Positions 1 to 9,031 of a DNA stretch of 57,973 nt are shown in pieces (the first letter of the stretch is position 1; the number at the start of each line of letters is the position of its first letter). The notes below the pieces were generated by a model that made no database searches, was not told where the DNA came from, and was given only the letters and a program-made list of their open reading frames with translations. The position numbers were made by a program, and so were the translations under genes. The stretch is from NCBI RefSeq assembly GCF_023283825.1, contig NZ_JAKILD010000028.1:1-57973 (forward strand), read 5' to 3'. This DNA comes from Shewanella olleyana. GTDB lineage: Bacteria; Pseudomonadota; Gammaproteobacteria; Enterobacterales; Shewanellaceae.

Positions 1-308
1 TCGAAACCCAAGCGTTTCAATTATGAAGCCGGATATACGAACGCAAACCTATCACTGTCACAACGCTATTTTTTATATTGCAATATTGGAGGAGACCATA
101 TACACGCCCTAGTCAACTAATGGATTAATGATACTCATTTAGATGACTTTCAACGACTCAGTTCATTAAACGATCACAATAAATTCATACAGAACTTTAT
201 ACTTTACAAAGGTTAAGCTTGCACTAATCTTATTGAAGCGGTTAAAATAACATCAACCCTCACTCGGTATACGCTATAAACAAAGTCAGTACCAACTACC
301 TCAGAAAG
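1..308. other. Intergenic region before the sulfatase gene
   Basis: I see no convincing gene here. The stretch is AT-rich and carries stops in all frames. Around 113-128 it contains the string ACTAATGGATTAA, which also occurs in the leader of the thioredoxin gene near 5236 and in part near 4561. It may hold a fragment of the same leader repeat. I could not define a clear promoter. Confidence 0.5.
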
Positions 309-2297
309 ATGTCTACAAGGATGCGAACATTGATAAATTTAAATAGAATAGCGTTAGTCAGCATTACGATGGCTATTTCAACAAGCCTTTATGCTGCTAC
401 AGAATCTAAGCCTGCGACTCAATATACTATTGAAAGAAATCAAGCCGTTTTGAAAAGTTTACCTTTTTCAGATAAGCAAGATTTTGAAAATGCAAAACGA
501 GGCTTTATTGCAAGCCCTGATGTGCTAACCATTACCAATAAAGAAGGGACCCCTGTTTGGGATTTAGAGGAGTATAAAAAATATATCTCATTAGATAAGC
601 CAGCACCAGATACTGTTAACCCTAGCCTGTGGCGAAATGCACAGTTAAATATGCTCAATGGATTATTTAAAGTAAATGACAATATATTTCAAGTTAGGGG
701 CTACGATTTATCTAATATTACCTTTGTGAAAGGTGACACGGGTTGGATCGTATTTGATCCACTTATTTCTCCAGAAACTGCTAAATCCGCACTTGATCTG
801 ATTAATAAAGAATTAGGTGAGCGTCCTGTGGTTGCTGTCATTTATAGTCACAGCCACTTAGATCATTACGGTGGCGCTGTTGGTATCACTTCAGCGGAAG
901 ATGTAAAATCGGGCAAAGTTCAAGTGCTAGCTCCAGAGCATTTTACAGAGCATGCTGTTGCGGAAAATGTTATAGCCGGTAATGCGATGGGCAGACGTGC
1001 AGTTTTCATGTACGGCGCCATGCTACCGCGTAATGAAAAAGGCGGTGTTAACGGTGGATTAGGCCAAACAACCTCAACAGGCTTGGCCGGATTAATCTTA
1101 CCTTCAAAAGAAATCAAAACCACAGGTACAGAGCTGACCATTGACGGTGTAAAAATGGTTTTTCAAATGACGCCAGGCACCGAAGCACCTTCCGAAATGA
1201 ACACTTGGTTTCCTGATTGGAAAGCACTTTGGATGGCAGAAAACACCACTAACACCATGCATAATATCTTAACCCTTCGTGGTGCAGTTGTTCGCGATGC
1301 GCAAAAATGGGCATATTTCTTAAACGAAACAATGGAAATGTGGGGAGATGACGTTACTGTTAAATTCCAATCGCACCATTGGCCTGTTTGGGGTAACGAA
1401 AATATTATGCCTTATTTTGAAAAACAACGAGATATCTATAAGTTCACTCATGATCAATCGGTTCGTTTGATGAACCAGGGTTACACTGGTGAAGAAATCT
1501 CTGAAATGATCAAGCTTCCTGAATCATTAGAAAATAACTGGGCAACTCGAGGTTACTACGGCACTTTACGCCATAATAGTCGTGCTGTTTATCAACGTTA
1601 CATGGGCTGGTATAACGGAAACCCATCTGACCTTAACAATTTACCCCCTGAATTAGTCGCAGTAAAATACATGGAATTTATGGGTGGAGAAAAAGAAGTC
1701 ATCAAGAAAGCGACAGCTTCATTTAATAAAGGGGAGTATCGTTGGGTTGCAGAGGTAATGAAACATGCTGTTTTTGCAAACCCAAAGAGTACAGAAGCGA
1801 AAGAGCTACTTGCAGATTCTTACGAACAACTTGGTTACCAAGCAGAGTCTGGACCATGGCGTTCTGTTTATTTACAAGGCGCTTATGAACTGCGTAATGG
1901 CATTCCAGCATCAGGCGGAACAGAAACTGCAACTCCTGATACGATTAAGGCGATGTCACCAGAGTTATTGTTTGATTATTTAGCGATTCGTTTAAACCCT
2001 GAAAAAGCAGAGGGTCGCAAGTTTGATATCAACATCAGTTTCACGGATATTGATAGCAAACATACATTAATGATTAACAACTCAGTGCTAAATCATACTT
2101 CTAAACAGCACAAAAGTGCTGATGTTGAAGTCACCATGACGATGGCGACAATGAATGCTATCCAGCTGAAAGAGATAACACTTGAGGATGCGATTAAAAA
2201 TGGAGATATCAAAATACAAGGCGATCAAAAATTAGTCACCGATTTCTTTGCAATGATTGATAGCTTCAACTTTTGGTTTAATATAGTGACTCCATAA
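309..2297 (+). CDS. Alkyl/aryl sulfatase, SdsA1/YjcS family, MBL fold
   Basis: This is a 662-residue secreted-type alkyl sulfatase, the class that hydrolyses primary alkyl sulfates such as dodecyl sulfate to alcohol and sulfate. A hydrophobic N-terminus ending near Ala29-Ala30 looks like a Sec signal peptide. The metallo-beta-lactamase metal motif HSHLDH lies at 181-186. Further family blocks follow, including AENTTNTMHN and SHHWPVWGN, then the dimerisation region and a C-terminal SCP2-like domain from about 530. Length matches the family (about 650). The start could be ATG 309 or ATG 321; neither has an ideal ribosome binding site. The gene stands alone and ends at a strong hairpin terminator. 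Substrate specificity is inferred from family only. Confidence 0.93.
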   Translation: MSTRMRTLINLNRIALVSITMAISTSLYAATESKPATQYTIERNQAVLKSLPFSDKQDFENAKRGFIASPDVLTITNKEGTPVWDLEEYKKYISLDKPAPDTVNPSLWRNAQLNMLNGLFKVNDNIFQVRGYDLSNITFVKGDTGWIVFDPLISPETAKSALDLINKELGERPVVAVIYSHSHLDHYGGAVGITSAEDVKSGKVQVLAPEHFTEHAVAENVIAGNAMGRRAVFMYGAMLPRNEKGGVNGGLGQTTSTGLAGLILPSKEIKTTGTELTIDGVKMVFQMTPGTEAPSEMNTWFPDWKALWMAENTTNTMHNILTLRGAVVRDAQKWAYFLNETMEMWGDDVTVKFQSHHWPVWGNENIMPYFEKQRDIYKFTHDQSVRLMNQGYTGEEISEMIKLPESLENNWATRGYYGTLRHNSRAVYQRYMGWYNGNPSDLNNLPPELVAVKYMEFMGGEKEVIKKATASFNKGEYRWVAEVMKHAVFANPKSTEAKELLADSYEQLGYQAESGPWRSVYLQGAYELRNGIPASGGTETATPDTIKAMSPELLFDYLAIRLNPEKAEGRKFDINISFTDIDSKHTLMINNSVLNHTSKQHKSADVEVTMTMATMNAIQLKEITLEDAIKNGDIKIQGDQKLVTDFFAMIDSFNFWFNIVTP

Positions 2298-2344
2298 ATA
2301 TGGCTACGCCATAAATAAAGCTATTAATCAATAACATGAAAACA

Positions 2345-2376
2345 AAAAGAGCTACCTATTTCAAGGTAGCTCTTTT
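2345..2376. terminator. Bidirectional hairpin terminator after the sulfatase gene
   Basis: AAAAGAGCTACC pairs perfectly with GGTAGCTCTTTT across an 8-base loop, giving A and T runs on both sides. It can stop the sulfatase transcript on the plus strand and the Rrf2 transcript on the minus strand. Confidence 0.85.
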
Positions 2377-2582
2377 CATTTTGACTATTTTTTAAAGCTA
2401 TTGTGATGTCTTAAATCTTAAGATATCTAATATCATCGTCTTAATTTCTGGCATTAAATAATTGCGATTGAGTTTACTCTTTTATCATTCCGCTAGAAAA
2501 GCTTTTAAAAAATGTCGACATGGCAAAACGTCGGTTAACTAGCGGTTAGCTCTATTTTATTTCTATTCCGAGCCCAAGTTAA

Positions 2583-3095
2583 CTACACCACATCATTTCG
2601 TTGAGAACCCAACCATTCTTTCATTTCTAGGGCAAAGGTAGGGTGAGACTTTGAGTGCAACTGTTGAGACAGCATTGAGATAGTATGCTTAGCCAACTCT
2701 TTCTCCATCTGAACTTGTGCTTTACGCATGACAGCTTGAATTCCACACATACCTTTGCACGCCCAGCTTGGCACTTCATCTGAAAAAATATCCATCCGCT
2801 GGCGAATTTCTTTGCAGTCAAAAATGGACTTTTCACCATCGATTGCTTGCACAATATCTAGCACATTAATATCAACAGGTGATTTTGCTAATTTAAACCC
2901 CCCTTTGCGACCTTCAATACTCTCGACTAATCCTGCTTTTGATAGCTTAGTGAATATTTTGCCTAAATATTCATACGGAACACCTTGTAATTTAGCCGCT
3001 TCTCTCACTGACATGACGATTGGCTGGCCTTGCTCATCGAGCATATTAACCAAGCAATGAATACCATATTCGACACCTGAACTGTACAACGCCAC
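2583..3095 (-). CDS. Rrf2-family transcriptional regulator
   Basis: This 170-residue protein has the Rrf2 winged-helix layout: an opening YSSGVEYGIHCLV helix, a recognition region around VPYEYLGKIFTKLSKAGLV, and a GRKGGFKLA wing. After the DNA-binding domain it has Cys94, Cys113 and Cys117, which could hold an Fe-S cluster as in IscR and NsrR, although the spacing differs from both. The start is GTG at 3095, with AAGGA about 7 bases upstream. It is divergent from the NADH-dehydrogenase-like gene at 3258. The 162-base gap contains an inverted repeat of the Rrf2 operator kind, so it probably represses its neighbour and perhaps itself. The signal sensed is not known. Confidence 0.9.
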   Translation of the reverse strand: MALYSSGVEYGIHCLVNMLDEQGQPIVMSVREAAKLQGVPYEYLGKIFTKLSKAGLVESIEGRKGGFKLAKSPVDINVLDIVQAIDGEKSIFDCKEIRQRMDIFSDEVPSWACKGMCGIQAVMRKAQVQMEKELAKHTISMLSQQLHSKSHPTFALEMKEWLGSQRNDVV

Positions 3096-3177
3096 GGGCT
3101 TTCCTTATGACTTTTTTTCTTGAGTGTTATTTGTAACTTGGCTCTTATTCTAATCGAAACGATAGGAAAAAACAAAC

Positions 3178-3217
3178 TCCGACTAATGTTGTCGGATTTA
3201 ATTTTATCTTGTATACT
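3178..3217 (+). promoter_or_regulatory. Promoter with overlapping Rrf2-type operator
   Basis: TCCGAC (3178-3183) and GTCGGA (3191-3196) form a perfect inverted repeat with a 7-base spacer. The promoter reads TTGTCG (3189-3194), 17 bases, then TATACT (3212-3217), so the right operator arm covers the -35. The layout of CCGACT then AT-rich spacer then GTCGG resembles IscR type 1 and other Rrf2 sites. Repression of the 3258 gene by the divergent Rrf2 protein is an inference. Confidence 0.7.
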
Positions 3218-3257
3218 CCTGCTCAATCTTAAAGGTAATAAAATTTTGGAATAACTC

Positions 3258-4460
3258 ATGAATAAAGAAATTGTAATTATTGGCGCTGGTTTTGCCGGCA
3301 TGTGGGCAGCATTGAGTGCGGCTCGTTTAGCAAAACTTCAAGGGGCCGAAAATATACAGATTACGGTTATCGCGCCAGTTGCTGAGCTTCATGTTCGCCC
3401 ACGCTTTTATGAAGCGAATGCGGGCTCAATGGTTTCACCACTCATGCCTGTGTTTGATGCTATGGGGGTGCGTTTTGTACAAGGTACGGTCAATGAAATC
3501 GATGCAGATTCTCAAACCGTTCATTTTGTGGATGCCAACAACAGCTTGATGGTTAAACACTACGACAGACTTGTGTTAGCGGCGGGGTCTACTTTACGAA
3601 CAGACCTAGTTAAAGGTGTTGTAGAGCATGCATTCGACCTCGATCAACTCGAGTCTGCTGCAGTACTTGATCAGCACATCAATAACTTGGCAAGCAAGCC
3701 TTCATCAGCTGCTCGAAATACAGTCTTGGTCTGTGGTGGTGGTTTTACAGGTATTGAAATGGCAACCGAACTGCCTGCAAGACTCAAAGCACAATTCAAT
3801 GATGATGGGCCTGTACGAGTTATTATCGTAGAGCGTAGCGAGCAAATTGGCTCAAACTATAGTCAAGAGTTACAAGATGTCATTAAGCAAGCCACCGATG
3901 ATTTAGAAATTGAGTGGATGCTAAATGCCAGAATAGACGAGATCACAGCAAAAGGTTTAATCCTTGAGTCGGGTGAGTTAATTGAGTCTGATACCGTTAT
4001 TTGGACTGCGGGTGCAAAGGCCAATGAATTAACAAATGCTTTTTCAGCGCAAAAAGGCCCAAATGGGCGCCTTAATGTCACAGCTTCATTGCAAGTCATT
4101 AATGAAGATAATGTATTTGCTACTGGTGATGTTGCTTATGCAGCAACTGACAATAAAGGCAACCACGCACTGATGAGTTGCCAGCATGCAATATTAATGG
4201 GTAAGTTTGCGGGTAACAATGTAGCAGCGAGTTTGTTAGGTTGCGAAGCGATTGATTATAAGCAAGAAAACTACGTCACTTGTTTAGATCTTGGCTCATG
4301 GGGTGCTGTGTTTACAGAAGGTTGGGATCAACAAGTTAAGATGGTCAAGGAAGAGGCGAAAGCACTTAAAATATCCATTACCAACGAATTGATTTATCCA
4401 CCCAAAGCCGACGTTAATATCATCATTGAACAGGCAGATCCGCTAGCTGCTTTCGTATAA
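3258..4460 (+). CDS. NAD(P)/FAD-dependent oxidoreductase, type II NADH dehydrogenase-like
   Basis: This is a 400-residue two-dinucleotide-fold flavoprotein. The FAD-binding GAGFAG motif is at 9-14, the NAD(P)-binding GGGFTGIE motif at 160-167, and the second FAD contact VFATGDVA at 286-293. This is the architecture of single-subunit NADH dehydrogenases (Ndh) and related quinone or disulfide oxidoreductases. Length is slightly shorter than Ndh (about 430) and I see no membrane anchor. No CxxxxC redox pair of the glutathione-reductase type is visible. It is the first gene of a run with azoreductase, thioredoxin and DsbD-like genes and is divergent from the Rrf2 regulator. The electron acceptor cannot be read from the sequence. 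Confidence 0.88.
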   Translation: MNKEIVIIGAGFAGMWAALSAARLAKLQGAENIQITVIAPVAELHVRPRFYEANAGSMVSPLMPVFDAMGVRFVQGTVNEIDADSQTVHFVDANNSLMVKHYDRLVLAAGSTLRTDLVKGVVEHAFDLDQLESAAVLDQHINNLASKPSSAARNTVLVCGGGFTGIEMATELPARLKAQFNDDGPVRVIIVERSEQIGSNYSQELQDVIKQATDDLEIEWMLNARIDEITAKGLILESGELIESDTVIWTAGAKANELTNAFSAQKGPNGRLNVTASLQVINEDNVFATGDVAYAATDNKGNHALMSCQHAILMGKFAGNNVAASLLGCEAIDYKQENYVTCLDLGSWGAVFTEGWDQQVKMVKEEAKALKISITNELIYPPKADVNIIIEQADPLAAFV

Positions 4461-4528
4461 AAACAATCCCACCATAATCTATGGATGTTGATGGGGGGGC
4501 ATTATACCCCTCTATCACTTTGGGGCTG

Positions 4529-4576
4529 GTTATCAATGTCGAGTACAACAAAGTTACCTAACTAATGGAGCAAAAT
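4529..4576 (+). repeat. Leader repeat copy 1, before the azoreductase
   Basis: The stretch before the azoreductase start is about three-quarters identical to the stretch before the thioredoxin gene at 5203-5251. Shared blocks are GTTATCAAT, TCGAGTA, TTACCT and AACTAATGGA. This copy ends in the GGAG ribosome binding site of the next gene. It may be a duplicated leader or a shared regulatory or RNA element. Confidence 0.6.
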
Positions 4577-4578
4577 TC

Positions 4579-5187
4579 GTGAACATATTGTTAATAAATA
4601 GCAGCCCAAGACTAGAGCAATCCAGTACATACCTTTTAGCTCAAACGATCATCCAACAAGTATCGAACAAAGCTGATGTTAGTGTAACAAAACCAGACTT
4701 GTCAAAGCTTCCCCACCTAGATGCAGAGTATGCTATGGCAGTATGCTCACCAGATTTAGAGCCAGATGAATCGACCGGAAGTTTATTAGTCTCAAATAAA
4801 TTAATCACCGAGTTAGAGCAAGCTGATTTTGTAATAATAGCTTCTCCTATGCATAATTTTTCTTTACCTTCGAGTCTCAAAAGTTGGGTCGATCATGTCG
4901 TGAGAGCTGGGCGTACATTTTATATTGACGCAACAGGAAAGCATGGGTTAATAACTGATAAACCAGTCTATGTTCTGATCTCTTCTGGTGGCGTATTCTC
5001 CAGCGACAAGGCATATCAACCCGATTATTTTACGCCTTTTATGCGAGAAGTACTGAGTACTATTGGGCTTAACAATGTCCATTTCTTTACTATTGAAGGC
5101 ACGGCCTCTAGCCCTGACATCGTCAAGGAAAAACTTAACCACACTAAAGAACAGATTAAAGATCAACTAGCCAAGATCAAAATTTAA
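4579..5187 (+). CDS. azoR: FMN-dependent NADH-azoreductase / quinone reductase
   Basis: This 202-residue flavodoxin-like protein resembles AzoR (AcpD), a cytoplasmic FMN enzyme that reduces azo compounds and quinones with NADH by two-electron transfer. The N-terminal phosphate loop is INSSPRLEQSST. The FMN-binding PMHNF block is followed by SWVDHVVRAGRTF, as in E. coli AzoR. The start is GTG at 4579 with GGAG 8 bases upstream. It lies 118 bases after the NADH-dehydrogenase-like gene and 77 bases before the thioredoxin gene, probably in the same redox-stress run. A general quinone-detoxifying role is inferred from the family. Confidence 0.85.
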   Translation: MNILLINSSPRLEQSSTYLLAQTIIQQVSNKADVSVTKPDLSKLPHLDAEYAMAVCSPDLEPDESTGSLLVSNKLITELEQADFVIIASPMHNFSLPSSLKSWVDHVVRAGRTFYIDATGKHGLITDKPVYVLISSGGVFSSDKAYQPDYFTPFMREVLSTIGLNNVHFFTIEGTASSPDIVKEKLNHTKEQIKDQLAKIKI

Positions 5188-5202
5188 TATTTATAGCTTT
5201 AC

Positions 5203-5251
5203 GTTATCAATATCGAGTAAGACCTAATTACCTTAACTAATGGATTAAAAA
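5203..5251 (+). repeat. Leader repeat copy 2, before the thioredoxin gene
   Basis: This is the second copy of the leader seen at 4529-4576, with the same block order and one extra T in TTACCTTAACTAATGG. Copy 2 shares ACTAATGGATTAA with position 116. The ribosome binding site AGGA follows it, outside the best-conserved part. Confidence 0.6.
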
Positions 5252-5264
5252 TAGGAAAATACAG

Positions 5265-6332
5265 ATGAAATTCAAATTGAGTTCAATGTTAAAAACATCG
5301 TTAATGGCAGTATTATGCTTATTTACTCTCTCACAGCATGTGCTTGCAGATGACGTTGATTATTCAGCTGACGGTGAACGCCGTGCTAAATCTGCTGGCG
5401 AATCATTAATTGGACAGCCAGCTCCAGTAATGAGTATTACCACGCTTGACGGTAAAGTCATCGACCTTGCAAAGGTGTATGGTAAAAAACCTGTTTACAT
5501 TAAGTTCTGGGCAACTTGGTGTATACCTTGTCGACAACAAATGCCTGGATTTGAAGAAATTTATCAAAAATACGGTGAAGATATTCAAATCATTTCAATT
5601 AATACTGGAATAAACGATGATTTAGCATCGGTAACCAAATTCCTTAAAAAGATGGGCTTAACAATGCCAACGACCATCGATGACGGTAAGCTGGCGCGTG
5701 CTTTCCACTTAAGGGTGACACCGCAGCACTTGTTGATTGATAGAGATGGGAAGTTTGCCTATTTCGGTCACGTCGATGACAAGGAGTTCCATCAAGCATT
5801 AACCAATGTGATTGCACAGCCTGCCCATGAAAGTCATGTTAATAATCATAGTCTGAACCTTGATGATACAGCTTACAAGGTCGGTGATAAGTTGACGGAA
5901 TTAACGTTTACCACCATCGATAATGAAGCCCTTAATTTTAAATTTGACAATACTAATGGCAAAAAAGTTGGGGTGGTTTTCTTTGGCCCATGGTGTGAAT
6001 GGTATTTAGAAGAAACGTCACCAAAAACCTCTCAAGCATGTACCAAAGTGAGGGAGTTATTAGAGGAAAAATCACAGGCAAGCAGTATTGACTGGGTAAC
6101 AGTATCAACCAATGTTTGGGCGTCTACGTCAGAGCTTCATGATTATAAAAAAAGCTACGGCACAACTCTACCAATCGTATTCGATGCTGATGGCGAGCTG
6201 TTTAAATCGTTTGGAGTGAATCAAATCCCAACGATTACCTTAATCGATGCCGATGGCACTATCAACGTAAAATCTTCTATTCAAGATAGTGATTTTGACC
6301 AAGCAATAGACGCCGTTTCGAATCTTAAGTAG
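5265..6332 (+). CDS. Periplasmic TlpA-like protein with two thioredoxin folds
   Basis: This is a 355-residue exported protein with a Sec signal peptide ending near VLADD at 26-30. The first thioredoxin-like domain (about 45-180) has a normal active site, WCIPC, with Cys86 and Cys89. A second redoxin-like domain (about 200-350) has PWCEWY, so only Cys244 of the pair remains. Both domains keep a cis-Pro-type turn (VTPQHLL and QIPTITL). It sits 83 bases before a DsbD/ScsB-like gene, a plausible source of electrons for it. The likely job is disulfide or sulfenic-acid reduction in the periplasm; the partner protein is not identified. Confidence 0.85.
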   Translation: MKFKLSSMLKTSLMAVLCLFTLSQHVLADDVDYSADGERRAKSAGESLIGQPAPVMSITTLDGKVIDLAKVYGKKPVYIKFWATWCIPCRQQMPGFEEIYQKYGEDIQIISINTGINDDLASVTKFLKKMGLTMPTTIDDGKLARAFHLRVTPQHLLIDRDGKFAYFGHVDDKEFHQALTNVIAQPAHESHVNNHSLNLDDTAYKVGDKLTELTFTTIDNEALNFKFDNTNGKKVGVVFFGPWCEWYLEETSPKTSQACTKVRELLEEKSQASSIDWVTVSTNVWASTSELHDYKKSYGTTLPIVFDADGELFKSFGVNQIPTITLIDADGTINVKSSIQDSDFDQAIDAVSNLK

Positions 6333-6415
6333 CGTCTGCCAATCAATAGTTGCTGCTCAACCTCATTAACGGAATAAGGAAGTAGCAACTATCTTTACAT
6401 CAATTGAGGTCCATT

Positions 6416-8506
6416 ATGAATAATGTCGCCACTCGCTTTGCCTGTGTGCTAGCACTCATCACAGGGGTCGTGATGTCTTGCTTAGCCGTTTCTTTTCAAG
6501 TCGCGGCAAATCCACTCGATAATAATGCCAAGCTGGTTTCAACATCGATAATCACCCAGTCAAGCCTAAATGAGAGCAATAGACAAACCACACTTGCATT
6601 GATCATGACCCCCAAAAAAGGCTGGCATGGTTATTGGCAAAACCCAGGAGATGCGGGGTTTGCCAATAGTTTTCAATGGACTTTGCCTAAAGGGGTAACC
6701 ATAGGCCCGTTTGAATACCCAGCACCAAGTCAATTGCTAATTAGTGACATCATGAACTACATCTACCATGGTGAGTATGTCTTATTGGCGCCTATTAGCA
6801 TCGACAAAACAGTCACTGATGGGACAGTTCTACCTTTAAGCTTAGATATGAGCTACTTGGTTTGTGATCCCCAGACTTGCTTACCCGAGCAGCAAACCAT
6901 TGAATCTATAATCACGCTAGAACAAGGCTCTACCAGCCCAGTCGTCACTGAACAGTTTCAACAATGGCAAGCCAAACTCCCTAAGCCTTTAAATGTGAGA
7001 GGCCAATTTTCAGTTGAAGATAGTACTTTCACCTTAAGTTTACCGTTACCTGATTCTGTCAGTGTTGACGGTGCCCATCTTTACCCTATTGTGAATGAGC
7101 TATTACAAAATAATGCGCCTCAGAAATTTAGCCATTCCAATGATCAATTAACCATAAAAACGCTCAGTGGCGACGACATTGCAGATGAATTTAAAGGTGT
7201 ATTAGTACTAGGTAATGGCACCTCGTTAAGTTTTTCGGCAGATAAAACCGACCATATTGCTTTGGCAGTTAATCCGATAACACAACAAAATGACACCACA
7301 CTTTGGTTAGCTATCACGGCATTAATGGGGGCTGTTCTTGGTGGTTTGTTACTTAACGTGATGCCATGTGTTTTCCCTATATTAAGTTTAAAAATTCTTA
7401 GCCTTTCTAATCTTAGCTCTGAGCGTGAAGCCAAGATTGGTTCAGTAGCCTATACACTTGGCGCGGTGTTGGTTTGTTTGTTGCTAGGTAGCATCATTCT
7501 AGGGCTGCGGGCTTTAGGGCACCAAATTGGATGGGCTTTTCAGTTACAAAACCCCAACGTGATTGCACTGCTTATCATTTTAATGAGCGCTATTGGCTTT
7601 AACTTAGCAGGGTTGTTTGAGCTTGGCACCTTAACATCAGGCTCTAAATTACAAGACAAAAAGGGGCCTTTAGGTGACTTTTGGACGGGCGTTTTAGCTG
7701 CCTTCATTGCCACACCATGTACCGGCCCGTTTATGGCAACAGCACTAGGCGCAGCAATGGTGTTACCTATCGGCCTTGCCTTTATGGTGTTTGCTGGATT
7801 AGGCATCGGCATGGCACTGCCCTTTTTGTTAGTCGGCTTTATTCCTCGATTACGTAACAAGCTACCGAAACCGGGACAATGGATGGTAACCGCTAGACGT
7901 ATTCTAGCCGTACCTATGTTTATCACGGCATTGGGGCTAGTCTGGATATTAATGCGTCAATCAAATGAAGACTTTGTGTTAGCAATACTTGCCGCCACTG
8001 TGTTGTCTAGTTTGGGGTTATGGTGGACAGGTTTAAAACAACATTCACAAGGTAAATATCAATGGTTACCTGCTATTGTATTAACCCTCTTGCCTCTATT
8101 GTTAGTGCTTTACGTGACACCAAGCCAGAGGTTGCAATCGAGTAATATCGAAGGCGAGACGACTAACATTATTCGCTTTAATGAAGATAAGTTAACTGCG
8201 CTAAAAGCTGAAAATGATGTATTTGTTTACTTTACAGCAGACTGGTGCCTGACATGTAAAGTCAATGAAAAAACGTCTATTGACAGAAAGAACGTACAAG
8301 CGGCACTTCGTGAAAATAATATTGTCACTATGGTCGGTGATTGGACTAATGGTGACAGTGAAATCACTCAATTTCTATCCAGACATGGTCGTTCTGGCGT
8401 GCCTTTATATTTATGGTACAAAAAAGGAGCAACGGATCCGACTGTATTACCACAAGTATTAACGCCGGGTACACTACTAGACCAAATAAGTGCTCATAAT
8501 AACTAA
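6416..8506 (+). CDS. DsbD/ScsB-family transmembrane thiol:disulfide reductase
   Basis: This protein of about 696 residues moves reducing power from cytoplasmic thioredoxin across the inner membrane. It has an N-terminal periplasmic domain with Cys150 and Cys155 (VCDPQTC), a multi-helix membrane core with the paired cysteines Cys318 (VMPCVFP) and Cys435 (ATPCTGP), and a C-terminal thioredoxin domain with WCLTC at Cys611/614. The N-domain motif is more like ScsB than E. coli DsbD. I chose ATG 6416 because GAGG lies 7 bases upstream; the TTG at 6404 overlaps that ribosome binding site. It is the last gene of the redox run, followed by a 13-bp stem terminator. The client is probably the thioredoxin protein just upstream. 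Confidence 0.9.
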   Translation: MNNVATRFACVLALITGVVMSCLAVSFQVAANPLDNNAKLVSTSIITQSSLNESNRQTTLALIMTPKKGWHGYWQNPGDAGFANSFQWTLPKGVTIGPFEYPAPSQLLISDIMNYIYHGEYVLLAPISIDKTVTDGTVLPLSLDMSYLVCDPQTCLPEQQTIESIITLEQGSTSPVVTEQFQQWQAKLPKPLNVRGQFSVEDSTFTLSLPLPDSVSVDGAHLYPIVNELLQNNAPQKFSHSNDQLTIKTLSGDDIADEFKGVLVLGNGTSLSFSADKTDHIALAVNPITQQNDTTLWLAITALMGAVLGGLLLNVMPCVFPILSLKILSLSNLSSEREAKIGSVAYTLGAVLVCLLLGSIILGLRALGHQIGWAFQLQNPNVIALLIILMSAIGFNLAGLFELGTLTSGSKLQDKKGPLGDFWTGVLAAFIATPCTGPFMATALGAAMVLPIGLAFMVFAGLGIGMALPFLLVGFIPRLRNKLPKPGQWMVTARRILAVPMFITALGLVWILMRQSNEDFVLAILAATVLSSLGLWWTGLKQHSQGKYQWLPAIVLTLLPLLLVLYVTPSQRLQSSNIEGETTNIIRFNEDKLTALKAENDVFVYFTADWCLTCKVNEKTSIDRKNVQAALRENNIVTMVGDWTNGDSEITQFLSRHGRSGVPLYLWYKKGATDPTVLPQVLTPGTLLDQISAHNN

Positions 8507-8521
8507 ACCTACGGATATAGG

Positions 8522-8558
8522 CTTCACTATCAACACATTAAGTTGATAGTGAAGTTTA
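8522..8558 (+). terminator. Terminator of the redox gene run
   Basis: CTTCACTATCAAC and GTTGATAGTGAAG form a perfect 13-bp stem with a 7-base loop, followed by TTTATAAAT. It lies 16 bases after the DsbD-like stop codon. Confidence 0.8.
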
Positions 8559-9031
8559 TAAATAATCAACGGCCAAAAATAACGTCCTCTAAATTGGGTC
8601 GCAATTTTAGGTTGGCTCAATGCATAGAGTAACAACTATTATGAATGTCTTTCCCTCTGTTAAGTTCCAACAATTAAATTGCTAACTATTTCTCCCACCA
8701 ATCAATTGCAACCATAGGTCCGAAGTTACTGGGAGTGAGTAAACTAATTTTGGAGCGAAAGTTACAGAATGAAGTCGGCGCCATCAGCTGCGCCATAAAC
8801 CGATTTTATCAAATGCACAATGCTCAGGGATAACTCTTGAATAAAGAAACCGATGATCTCAATAGCATTAGACTTTGGATATTACAATCATGCTCATTTT
8901 TGTCATAGTTTAAGAACTTCACTCAAGAAACCCCAAGTGAGCAAGATTGCAGTAATTTGACGAAAATCAACAACTAAACAGAAAGTTCAGCCGATACGCT
9001 GACTTCTTATTCAACAAATAAAGGGTTATTT
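8559..9031. other. Gene-free stretch before the decarboxylase gene
   Basis: I find no ORF with coding character on either strand over about 470 bases. The AAGGG ribosome binding site for the next gene lies at its right end. It may contain decayed sequence, but I could not match it to anything. Confidence 0.5.

Noticed and set aside
4461..4528. A terminator between the NADH-dehydrogenase-like and azoreductase genes
   Set aside because: CCCACCAT can pair with ATGGGGGG, but there is no T-run and the stem is weak, so I cannot call a terminator.
7540..7926. A 128-codon minus-strand ORF inside the DsbD-like gene
   Set aside because: It is the antisense of membrane-helix codons and has no ribosome binding site.
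8559..9031. A decayed gene on the minus strand
   Set aside because: Short stop-free stretches exist, but I could not match them to any family, and stops are frequent in every frame.
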